A stretch of DNA of 34,867 bases, taken from Sulfurimonas sp. Its GTDB lineage: Bacteria; Campylobacterota; Campylobacteria; Campylobacterales; Sulfurimonadaceae. Below are positions 28,661 through 34,867 of this stretch, one piece after another (position 1 is the first letter of the stretch; each line of letters starts with the position of its first letter). The stretch lies in the NCBI GenBank assembly GCA_027071075.1, contig JALSUU010000085.1:1-34867 (forward strand), read 5' to 3'. The notes below the pieces were generated by a model. The model saw only the letters and a program-made list of their open reading frames with translations, did no database searches and had not been told where the DNA came from. The position numbers were made by a program, and so were the translations under genes.

Positions 28661-29212
28661 ATGAAAATATCACTTAAAGCTATCCCCCATATATCAAACA
28701 AAATTGCAATTGAATTAAATAAAAGTGGTGTCGTTACTATGACAAAAGGTTTAGAACCAATAGCTAACGAAGCAGAAAAAATACTTGAAGAAAATGTTAA
28801 AAGAGAGATAGCCTTAGAAGAAAAAGTAAATGATATCTGTGATGACAATGAAGAAGAGATTGAGTTTATGCTTGCCGATGAGAGACAACTCTTTTTCATG
28901 ATTAAGAAAAAAATTGCTCCTGAATTTGGTGTGATTTTAAACTATGAAGAGAGATTTTCAGATATTAGTCATAGAATTTTAGATGAATTGTATGAAGAGG
29001 ACTTAATCCACTTTGATGTTACGGAAAATCGTATCAAAAATATTATCTATTCAGCTATGACAAACTTTATGGCTGATACTTCTGAGATTGAAGATGCAGT
29101 AATGGATAAAATCCGTTCATACAAAAGAAAGTTCATCCCAGGAACTGATGAATTTGAAATTTTACATGAAAAACTTTACAGAGAAGAGATGATGAAAAGG
29201 GGTATGGAGTAA
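28661..29212 (+). CDS. DUF507 family protein
   Basis: A 183-residue acidic cytoplasmic protein with no signal peptide or membrane segment. It fits DUF507: KISLKAIPHISNKIA at the start, a helical middle (ILEENVKREIALEEKVNDI) and SYKRKFIPGTDEFEILHEKL near the end. Function is unknown. It precedes carA with a one-base overlap (TAATG), so translation is coupled. The 75 bp before it contains TTATTGTAAAATG, a possible -10 region. Confidence 0.8.
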   Translation: MKISLKAIPHISNKIAIELNKSGVVTMTKGLEPIANEAEKILEENVKREIALEEKVNDICDDNEEEIEFMLADERQLFFMIKKKIAPEFGVILNYEERFSDISHRILDELYEEDLIHFDVTENRIKNIIYSAMTNFMADTSEIEDAVMDKIRSYKRKFIPGTDEFEILHEKLYREEMMKRGME

Positions 29213-30360
29213 TGAGCACAACTAAGAGTTTAAAAAAAGTATATTTATATCTTGAAAATGGCACTTATTTAGAGGCTTCTAGTTTTGGAGCTGAAACCAC
29301 ATTAGTTGGTGAGATAGTTTTTAATACTTCTATGAGTGGCTACCAAGAGATTATGTCTGACCCCTCGTATGCAGGACAATTTGTTACTTTTACTATGCCA
29401 GAGATTGGAAATGTTGGTGTAAATGCACAAGATATGGAGAGCGCATCTGCTCATGCAAAAGGTATGATAGTAAGAAAATATCAAGCGAGATACTCAAACT
29501 TTAGAGCGGAAGGTTCACTAGCAGATTTTCTAAAAAAGTACAATGTTATGGGTATATGTGATATAGATACAAGATTCTTAACAAAAATGATTCGTAGCGA
29601 AGGTGCTATGATGATGGTTGCTTCTACTGAGATAAGTGATAAAGTGGAATTACAAAAGATTCTCTTAGATGCTCCACGCATCGAAGATATCAATTACATC
29701 GAGCAGGTAAGTACAAAAAAAGCCTATAAGCACACATCGAGTACATACAATGAAAAAACTGCTTTTGAGTATGAAGAAGCACCGAAAGAAGAAGCAAAAA
29801 TAGCTGTTATAGATTTTGGTGTAAAAAGAAATATTCTCAATGAAATAGTAAGTGCAGGAATTGCTGTAGAGGTTATTCCAAATGACTTTCATGCGGAGAC
29901 TCTTATAGCAGACTATGCTGATAAAAAGATAGATGGTGTTTTCCTCTCAAATGGTCCTGGAGATCCACTTGTCCTAAAAAAAGAGCAAGAGCAGATTAAA
30001 AAACTTATAAGTGCTAAAATTCCTATGTTTGGAATCTGCTTAGGGCATCAACTCCTCTCTATCTCTCATGGATACGATACATACAAACTTAAGTTTGGTC
30101 ATCATGGTGGAAATCATCCTGTAAAAAATGAAAAAACAGGTTTAGTAGAGATTACTGCACAGAATCATAACTATAATGTTCCTGATAATATCACAGAAAT
30201 TGCAACTGTAACCCACTCAAATCTTTTTGATGATACTATTGAAGGTTTACAGTATAATGATGCACCAATATTTTCAGTACAACACCACCCAGAATCTTCT
30301 CCTGGACCAAAAGAGAGTCGTTATATATTTAAAGAATTTCTATCTCTTATCAAGAGATAG
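29212..30360 (+). CDS. carA: Carbamoyl-phosphate synthase small subunit
   Basis: Full-length CarA of 382 residues. The N-terminal CPSase domain has LVGEIVFNTSMSGYQEI and SDPSYAGQFVTFT. The C-terminal glutamine amidotransferase has the nucleophile Cys in MFGICLGHQLLS and HHPESSPGP. It supplies ammonia to CarB for carbamoyl phosphate, feeding pyrimidine and arginine synthesis. carB is not in the window. The stop codon lies inside a perfect 16 bp hairpin. Confidence 0.97.
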   Translation: MSTTKSLKKVYLYLENGTYLEASSFGAETTLVGEIVFNTSMSGYQEIMSDPSYAGQFVTFTMPEIGNVGVNAQDMESASAHAKGMIVRKYQARYSNFRAEGSLADFLKKYNVMGICDIDTRFLTKMIRSEGAMMMVASTEISDKVELQKILLDAPRIEDINYIEQVSTKKAYKHTSSTYNEKTAFEYEEAPKEEAKIAVIDFGVKRNILNEIVSAGIAVEVIPNDFHAETLIADYADKKIDGVFLSNGPGDPLVLKKEQEQIKKLISAKIPMFGICLGHQLLSISHGYDTYKLKFGHHGGNHPVKNEKTGLVEITAQNHNYNVPDNITEIATVTHSNLFDDTIEGLQYNDAPIFSVQHHPESSPGPKESRYIFKEFLSLIKR

Positions 30361-30367
30361 AAATTCT
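30333..30367 (+). terminator. Perfect 16 bp hairpin overlapping the carA stop codon
   Basis: The arms AGAATTTCTATCTCTT and AAGAGATAGAAATTCT pair without mismatch around an ATC loop, enclosing the last codons and TAG of carA. It is followed by CCTCTATAAG, not a T-run. It is probably a terminator or 3' end-protecting structure. Confidence 0.6.
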
Positions 30368-30583
30368 CCTCTATAAGCAGTATTAATAATAGTGCTTACT
30401 TTCTACACACCTTAAATAAAAATAAAATTCCCAAAGTAAACAAAAAGATAATAAATATAAGAATTTAACTTATAATTAAGATAAATTGAACCATTCTATT
30501 GTTAATATACACTGTTAATTAGTTTAATAAATATTTTGATTATTTATTAAGCTTAATTGCTTTGAATCTTAAGGAGGCTATAT
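30368..30583 (+). promoter_or_regulatory. Very AT-rich leader of the cbb3 oxidase operon
   Basis: This is the longest gene-free stretch in the window, and no small ORF is credible in it. TGTTAAT occurs twice, 13 bases apart (30500 and 30513), with a weaker GTTTAAT at 30522. A 12 bp palindrome ATTAAGCTTAAT (30546-30557) lies 26 bases before the ccoN start, and AAGGAGG is a near-ideal ribosome binding site. I cannot choose a single -10 among several AT-rich hexamers. A canonical FNR site (TTGAT-N4-ATCAA) is not visible. Confidence 0.45.
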
Positions 30584-32077
30584 ATGGAGAATCGTCCATT
30601 AGAGTACGACTATACAGTTGCAAAGATGTTTATGCTAACTACAGTTCTTTTAGGTATTGTAGGTATGCTCATCGGTGTAATTCTAGCATTCGAGCTTGCA
30701 TTCCCTGGTATTAATACAATACTTGGATCAGGTTTAGCTGAATTCACAAACTTCAGTCGTCTTCGTCCACTGCATACAGATGCAGTAATATTTGGTTTTA
30801 CACTAAGTGGTATTTTTGCTACTTGGTATTATGTTGGTCAGCGTGTACTCAAAGTGTCAATGGCAGAATCAGGCTTTTTGATGTTTATCGGTAAGTTACA
30901 CTTTTGGTTATATATCGTAGGTGTTGCAGCAGTTGTTGTTTCACTTCTTGCAGGTGTTACAACTTCAAAAGAGTACGCTGAGTTTGAGTGGCCAATTGAT
31001 ATCGCTATCGTTGTTGTATGGGTACTATTTGGTGTGAGTATCTTTGGTCTTATCGGTATGCGCCGTGAAAAGTCACTCTATATTTCAGTATGGTATTACA
31101 TCGCTACTTTCTTAGGTATAGCTATGCTTTATCTATTTAATAACATGGAAATTCCTACTATGCTTGCAACATCTGCAGCTGGTGAGAGTGGAATTGGTGC
31201 TTGGTACCATTCTGTTTCTATGTATGCTGGTACAAATGATGCACTTGTTCAATGGTGGTATGGTCATAATGCAGTTGCATTTGGTTTTACTGTTCCTATT
31301 GTTGCAATGATTTACTACTTTTTACCAAAAGAGTCTGGTCAAGCTATCTACTCATATAAATTATCATTACTCTCTTTCTGGGGTTTAATGTTCGTTTACC
31401 TATGGGCTGGTGGTCACCACCTTCTTTACTCAACTGTTCCTGACTGGATGCAAACTATGGGATCTATTTTCTCAGTAGTTCTTATTCTTCCATCATGGGG
31501 TTCAGCGATCAATATGCTCTTAACAATGAAAGGTGAGTGGCAACAAGTTGCAGCTTCTCCACTCATCAAGTTTATGGTTCTTGGTTCTACATTCTATATG
31601 TTCTCAACATTAGAAGGTCCTATCCAAGCTATTAAATCTGTTAATGCTATTGCTCACTTTACTGACTGGATTATTGGTCATGTTCATGATGGTGTTCTTG
31701 GTTGGGTTGGCTTTATGATTATGGCTGCACTTTACCACATGGCTCCTCGTGTGTTTAAAAGAGAGATTTACTCTAAGTCATTAATGGCTACACAATTTTG
31801 GATCCAAACTTTAGGTGTTGTTTTATACTTCACTTCTATGTGGATTGCAGGTATTACTCAAGGTATGATGTGGCGTGCTCACGATGAGTTTGGTAACTTA
31901 GCGTACTCATTCATCGATACTGTTACAGTTCTTCACCCTTACTATGCAATTCGTGGTGTTGGTGGACTATTATACTTAACTGGTTTCTTAATGTTTGCTT
32001 ATAACATTTACAAAACTATGACTGCTGGAAAAGAGCTTGCTCAAGAACCAGCTAATGCATCGCCTATGGGCGCTTAA
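30584..32077 (+). CDS. ccoN: cbb3-type cytochrome c oxidase subunit I
   Basis: A 497-residue haem-copper oxidase catalytic subunit with about 12 membrane helices. The ligand regions are recognisable: RLRPLHTDAVIFGFT early, WYGHNAVAFGFTVP, AGGHHLLYSTVPDWMQ (CuB histidines) and WIIGHVHDGVLGW. CcoN reduces oxygen with high affinity and pumps protons at the cytoplasmic membrane. It opens the ccoNOQP operon and is preceded by a strong AAGGAGG. ccoO follows after 18 bases with its own AGGGAGG. Confidence 0.98.
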   Translation: MENRPLEYDYTVAKMFMLTTVLLGIVGMLIGVILAFELAFPGINTILGSGLAEFTNFSRLRPLHTDAVIFGFTLSGIFATWYYVGQRVLKVSMAESGFLMFIGKLHFWLYIVGVAAVVVSLLAGVTTSKEYAEFEWPIDIAIVVVWVLFGVSIFGLIGMRREKSLYISVWYYIATFLGIAMLYLFNNMEIPTMLATSAAGESGIGAWYHSVSMYAGTNDALVQWWYGHNAVAFGFTVPIVAMIYYFLPKESGQAIYSYKLSLLSFWGLMFVYLWAGGHHLLYSTVPDWMQTMGSIFSVVLILPSWGSAINMLLTMKGEWQQVAASPLIKFMVLGSTFYMFSTLEGPIQAIKSVNAIAHFTDWIIGHVHDGVLGWVGFMIMAALYHMAPRVFKREIYSKSLMATQFWIQTLGVVLYFTSMWIAGITQGMMWRAHDEFGNLAYSFIDTVTVLHPYYAIRGVGGLLYLTGFLMFAYNIYKTMTAGKELAQEPANASPMGA

Positions 32078-32095
32078 GAAAGGGAGGATATTATT

Positions 32096-32788
32096 ATGTT
32101 TCATTGGTTAGAAAAACACCCGTTCTTTTTCGCGGTAGGTGTATTTGTTACAATCTCGTTTGCAGGTTTAGTTGAAATTGTTCCAAACTTTGCTCAACAA
32201 TCTCGTCCTTTAATCGGAACAACTCCATACTCTACTTTAGAGTTAGCGGGTCGTCAGGTTTATATTAAAAATAGTTGTAATGCTTGTCACTCTCAACTAA
32301 TTCGTCCATTCAAATCTGAGACAGATCGTTATGGTCACTACTCTTTAAGTGGTGAGTATGCTTATGATCGTCCTTTTCTTTGGGGTTCAAAGAGAACTGG
32401 TCCAGACTTAATGCGTGTAGGTAACTACCGTACAACTGACTGGCACGAAAACCATATGAAAGATCCTGCTGCAGTTGTTCCAGGTTCAATCATGCCAAAA
32501 TATACATGGTTATACAAAAACATAGCTGATATTGATACTGCTTTTGCAGAGCAATTAACAGTATCTCAGTTCTTCTCTGTTCCTTACAATAAACCAGTTC
32601 CTATGAAAGATGGGTCAACTAAAATTGTAAAAATGGGTGGAAGTGTTGCAGAAGCAAATGCTATGGCTTTAGCTGAAGCAAAAGTAATTGTAGCAGATAT
32701 GAAAGATCAAGATGTTAAAGATGCAGTTGCTAATGGTAAGATTCCTGAAATCGTAGCATTAATTGCATACTTAAATAGTCTTAAGTAG
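32096..32788 (+). CDS. ccoO: cbb3-type cytochrome c oxidase subunit II (mono-haem cytochrome c)
   Basis: A 230-residue membrane-anchored cytochrome. One N-terminal helix (about 10-28) is followed by a periplasmic domain with a single haem c site CNACH at 61-65, RPFKSETDRYGHYS, WGSKRTGPDLMRVG and an axial Met candidate in PGSIMPKYTWL. It passes electrons from CcoP to CcoN. ccoQ starts 9 bases after its stop. Confidence 0.97.
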   Translation: MFHWLEKHPFFFAVGVFVTISFAGLVEIVPNFAQQSRPLIGTTPYSTLELAGRQVYIKNSCNACHSQLIRPFKSETDRYGHYSLSGEYAYDRPFLWGSKRTGPDLMRVGNYRTTDWHENHMKDPAAVVPGSIMPKYTWLYKNIADIDTAFAEQLTVSQFFSVPYNKPVPMKDGSTKIVKMGGSVAEANAMALAEAKVIVADMKDQDVKDAVANGKIPEIVALIAYLNSLK

Positions 32789-32797
32789 GGAAAGATA

Positions 32798-33001
32798 GTG
32801 TTCAGTGCTGAATTTCAGGCGTATGGTTATCTTGCAGTCACTGTCTTTATGACAGTTTCCTTATATGCTTATATATATCATTTATATAAGAACAGGAAAG
32901 ATGCAGATGGCAAAGATTATGAAGAGTATAGCAATATGGCACTAAATGATGATATAGCAGATACTCCGGTAAATGCTCTATCAAAAGATGATAAAAAATA
33001 G
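32798..33001 (+). CDS. ccoQ: cbb3-type cytochrome c oxidase subunit IV (CcoQ)
   Basis: A 67-residue protein with one membrane helix (about 8-28, YGYLAVTVFMTVSLYAYIYHLY) and a charged cytoplasmic tail rich in Asp and Lys. Position between ccoO and ccoP and size identify it as CcoQ, an assembly/stability subunit. The start codon is GTG with AGGGAAAG upstream. ccoP follows after 9 bases with GGAGA. Confidence 0.9.
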   Translation: MFSAEFQAYGYLAVTVFMTVSLYAYIYHLYKNRKDADGKDYEEYSNMALNDDIADTPVNALSKDDKK

Positions 33002-33010
33002 GAGAGATAT

Positions 33011-33937
33011 ATGAATAAGCTTTATCTTTGGGGAATTATCATTACAATCGCAATGCTTGGATTTACTTACCTTTCGGTAGGTACATCTAAGGGTGGATTA
33101 AATGGTGATATCGTAAATATGCTTGCAATTGCAGGTGCAGTAGCACTTGTAATCATTACAGTTTTTGTTGTAATCAAGTATGTTCGTCAAATGCAAACTG
33201 ATACTGCTGATGGTGAGTTAGCAGCTGAGTCTTGGGACGATATTGGTGAATATAAGAACCCTGTACCATTTGGTTGGGCTGTTATGTTCTTAGGAACTAT
33301 AGTTTGGGGTATGTGGTACTGGGTAGTTGGTTACCCTGTAAATGCATATTCACAAATTGGTGAGTATAATGAAGATGTTGCAAAGCATGATGCAAAGTTC
33401 AATGCACAATATGCTTCTATCACTGGTGATAGATTAGTAGAGATGGGTGAATCTGTATTCTTAGCAGAGTGTAAGGTATGTCATGGTCTTGCTGCTGATG
33501 GTATTGATGGCAAAGCTGCTAACTTAAATGTTAGAGTTGAGCAAAAAACTGTTAAGTATGTAATTGAACATGGATCTAACAACCATCTTCTTGGTACAGA
33601 GATGCCAATGCCAGACCGTAACGGTCTTTTCAATATGACTACTGGAGCACTTATCACTGATGCAGAGATAGAATCTGTATCTAAGTATGTTTCCAATGGT
33701 ATGAGTGGTGAAGGTGCGGAAGTATTTGCTGGAGTTTGTTCTTCATGTCACGGTGCGGATGGAATGGGTATGGAGTATGTAGCGCCAAGTATTGCTGCAT
33801 TTAATCCAACACTTGTTACAAATGTTCTAAATCATGGTAAAAAAGGTGCTATCGGTACTATGCCAGCATTTAAAAGATTAAATGACAAGCAAAAAGAAGC
33901 TGTTGGTGCATATATCACTAGCTTAAGTGCGAAGTAA
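33011..33937 (+). CDS. ccoP: cbb3-type cytochrome c oxidase subunit III (di-haem cytochrome c)
   Basis: A 308-residue protein with two N-terminal membrane helices (about 5-22 and 38-57), a third hydrophobic stretch near 88-107 (FGWAVMFLGTIVWGMWYWVV), and two periplasmic cytochrome c domains with haem sites CKVCH (154-158) and CSSCH (243-247). Each is followed by a Met axial-ligand candidate (EMPMPDRNG, GTMPAF). It takes electrons from the cytochrome bc1/soluble cytochrome c pool. The Shine-Dalgarno of the next gene overlaps its stop. Confidence 0.97.
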   Translation: MNKLYLWGIIITIAMLGFTYLSVGTSKGGLNGDIVNMLAIAGAVALVIITVFVVIKYVRQMQTDTADGELAAESWDDIGEYKNPVPFGWAVMFLGTIVWGMWYWVVGYPVNAYSQIGEYNEDVAKHDAKFNAQYASITGDRLVEMGESVFLAECKVCHGLAADGIDGKAANLNVRVEQKTVKYVIEHGSNNHLLGTEMPMPDRNGLFNMTTGALITDAEIESVSKYVSNGMSGEGAEVFAGVCSSCHGADGMGMEYVAPSIAAFNPTLVTNVLNHGKKGAIGTMPAFKRLNDKQKEAVGAYITSLSAK

Positions 33938-33947
33938 GGAGTCAGGT

Positions 33948-34157
33948 ATGAATGAAAATAGAAGCGTATTTGCTCTTGATGGTGTAACTGGTATGCTTAT
34001 AGCTACAGTATTACTACTTAGCATTTTAGCATTTTTAACAGTTAATGCAATAGGTGTGCAAACAGCTAATTCAGAAAACTTTTATAAAATAAAAGATGAA
34101 AAATTAATTAAGATGATTGACACGACAAGTGCTTCTCATGTTGTTGATGTGAAATAA
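33948..34157 (+). CDS. DUF4006 family membrane protein
   Basis: A 69-residue protein with one membrane helix (VTGMLIATVLLLSILAFLTVNAIGV) flanked by short soluble ends. It matches DUF4006, a family I know only behind ccoNOQP in Campylobacterota, so it is probably an accessory or assembly factor of the cbb3 oxidase. I place the start at ATG 33948 because TAAGGAG lies 7 bases upstream. The GTG at 33927 in the ORF track would lie inside ccoP and has no ribosome binding site. Confidence 0.85.
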   Translation: MNENRSVFALDGVTGMLIATVLLLSILAFLTVNAIGVQTANSENFYKIKDEKLIKMIDTTSASHVVDVK

Positions 34158-34167
34158 GGAGTAGAAA

Positions 34168-34257
34168 GTGGAAAAAATTATTGCAATTGGTCTAGTGATT
34201 ATGGCTGCATTCACACTTTTCTCGGTTTTAACACCCAACCACCTTTATGTAGGGTAG
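34168..34257 (+). CDS. Unlisted 29-aa single-helix membrane peptide at the end of the cbb3 cluster
   Basis: A GTG start with AAGGAG exactly 6 bases upstream opens 29 codons: MEKIIAIGLVIMAAFTLFSV then LTPNHLYVG, stop TAG. Almost the whole length is one membrane helix with a short polar C-terminus. It is too short for the ORF track. It lies 10 bases after DUF4006 and 9 before the next gene, so it fits a translated operon member. Single-helix oxidase subunits of about this size are known (CcoM of Pseudomonas stutzeri cbb3), but I see no sequence match and offer that as an analogy only. Confidence 0.6.
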   Translation: MEKIIAIGLVIMAAFTLFSVLTPNHLYVG

Positions 34258-34266
34258 GAAATTTCA

Positions 34267-34867
34267 TTGAAATTTTTAACTAGAGGGCTTTATGCCCTCA
34301 TCCTCACACTTATCTTCCAAACCCAACTATTCGCAGAATATTTATATAAAGATGAAGTAGTCCATAGAGCTGCTTTCAGTGAACAAGTAGAAAAACTAGG
34401 ATTTGAACTCCATCAAAAAACGGGCATTGCACTCCGTCTCATAATGCTCAAAAAATTGCCAGAAGGTATGGATATGGCAGTATATGAAAAAGAAATTCTA
34501 AAGAATTTCTCGGAGCCTACTATACTACTCTCTTTTTCAGAACTCGATTCACAAGTTGACATACAGGTAAATGACCCCTCTTTATATAAGTATTTTAATA
34601 GAAAACAGGTACTCTCACCTGTAGCTTCCCCTGTTCAAGCTTTCATGATGGCTCTAGCCTATGGACATACTTGGGAAAGTTTTAATGAGCTGAGAACAAA
34701 CTATGGAGGTAGTATACTGCCTCTTTTAGCAGGAAAGGCAAAAAAAGAGCAAGTCATAGGAAAATATGCAGGATCAATGTTTAATGGATACATCGATATC
34801 TCTCACCAAATCTCTACTGCAAAAGGAGTTGTTTTAGAAAATGACCCAGGTGATGCGAACCAAACAG
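34267..34867 (+). CDS. Exported protein of unknown function, possibly TPM-domain-like; cut by window end
   Basis: 200 codons are visible and the frame stays open to the edge. I start at TTG 34267, with AGGAAA about 8 bases upstream. An N-terminal signal peptide (FLTRGLYALILTLIFQTQLFA) is followed by EYLYKDEVVH and a domain with GIALRLIMLKKLP, EKEILKNFSEPTILLSFSEL and QVDIQVNDPSLYKYF. The alternation of helix and strands and the oxidative-type ordering resemble TPM domains, but that is a weak pattern match. Position behind the cbb3 cluster suggests a related envelope role. Confidence 0.6.
   Translation, partial: MKFLTRGLYALILTLIFQTQLFAEYLYKDEVVHRAAFSEQVEKLGFELHQKTGIALRLIMLKKLPEGMDMAVYEKEILKNFSEPTILLSFSELDSQVDIQVNDPSLYKYFNRKQVLSPVASPVQAFMMALAYGHTWESFNELRTNYGGSILPLLAGKAKKEQVIGKYAGSMFNGYIDISHQISTAKGVVLENDPGDANQT

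Noticed and set aside
30368-30499. Small ORF or small RNA in the carA-ccoN gap
   Set aside because: No ORF with a ribosome binding site and no further strong hairpin; AT-richness alone is not evidence.
33927-33947. GTG start of the ORF-track entry at 33927 for the DUF4006 gene
   Set aside because: It lies inside ccoP and has no Shine-Dalgarno; ATG 33948 has AAGGAG at good spacing and begins at the conserved MNENRSVFALDG.
1-34867. CRISPR array, tRNA/rRNA, insertion sequence or prophage
   Set aside because: No regularly spaced repeats, cloverleaf sequences, transposase or phage motifs were seen on either strand.

Overview
The window looks like a chromosomal core segment of a sulfur- or hydrogen-oxidising Campylobacterota (Epsilonproteobacteria) of the Sulfurimonas type. 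The DNA is AT-rich and genes are packed with 1-15 base gaps or overlaps. A purA - fliJ-like - motE-like - DUF507 - carA - ccoNOQP - DUF4006 series is present, an order I recall as typical of this phylum. Two adjacent Na+/H+ antiporters and a very large two-component content fit a marine or brackish member. I see no tRNA, rRNA, CRISPR, insertion sequence or prophage gene.

Layout. (1) 1-9455, minus strand: a run read right to left of a small LptM-like lipoprotein, nadB, nhaD, a CPA1 antiporter, guaA, hemD and a hybrid histidine kinase whose C-terminus leaves the window. (2) 9387-11625, plus: a DUF721/DciA-like gene overlapping uvrC. (3) 11685-17652, plus: a compact four-gene signalling cassette with a PAS protein, a two-Hpt protein, a 1142-residue hybrid kinase with NIT-like sensor and three receiver domains, and a CheY-like regulator. 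(4) 17679-22252, minus: MFS transporter, then bamD-lon, the latter convergent with the cassette. (5) 22338-23837: rdgB (plus) and uppP (minus) converge on a 140 bp interval holding a 30-codon ORF with a strong ribosome binding site inside a near-perfect inverted repeat. (6) 23950-30360, plus: an orphan CheY-like regulator, then a class V aminotransferase, a HisZ-like protein, purA, fliJ-like, motE-like, DUF507 and carA. (7) 30584-34867, plus: the cbb3 oxidase operon ccoNOQP, DUF4006, an unlisted 29-residue membrane peptide and the start of an exported protein.

How the genes fit together. Most are housekeeping: purine and pyrimidine synthesis (guaA, purA, carA), NAD and tetrapyrrole synthesis (nadB, hemD), DNA repair and nucleotide sanitation (uvrC, rdgB), envelope (bamD, uppP), proteolysis (lon), flagellar assembly and motor (fliJ/motE-like), sodium and pH homeostasis, and microaerobic respiration (ccoNOQP). 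The least explained parts are the 30-aa ORF with inward-facing -10 boxes between rdgB and uppP, which resembles a type I toxin-antitoxin layout; the four-gene phosphorelay with degenerate Hpt and receiver domains and a His/Cys-rich sensor insert; the SPOR-like sensor region of the first kinase; and the 29-aa peptide ending the cbb3 cluster.
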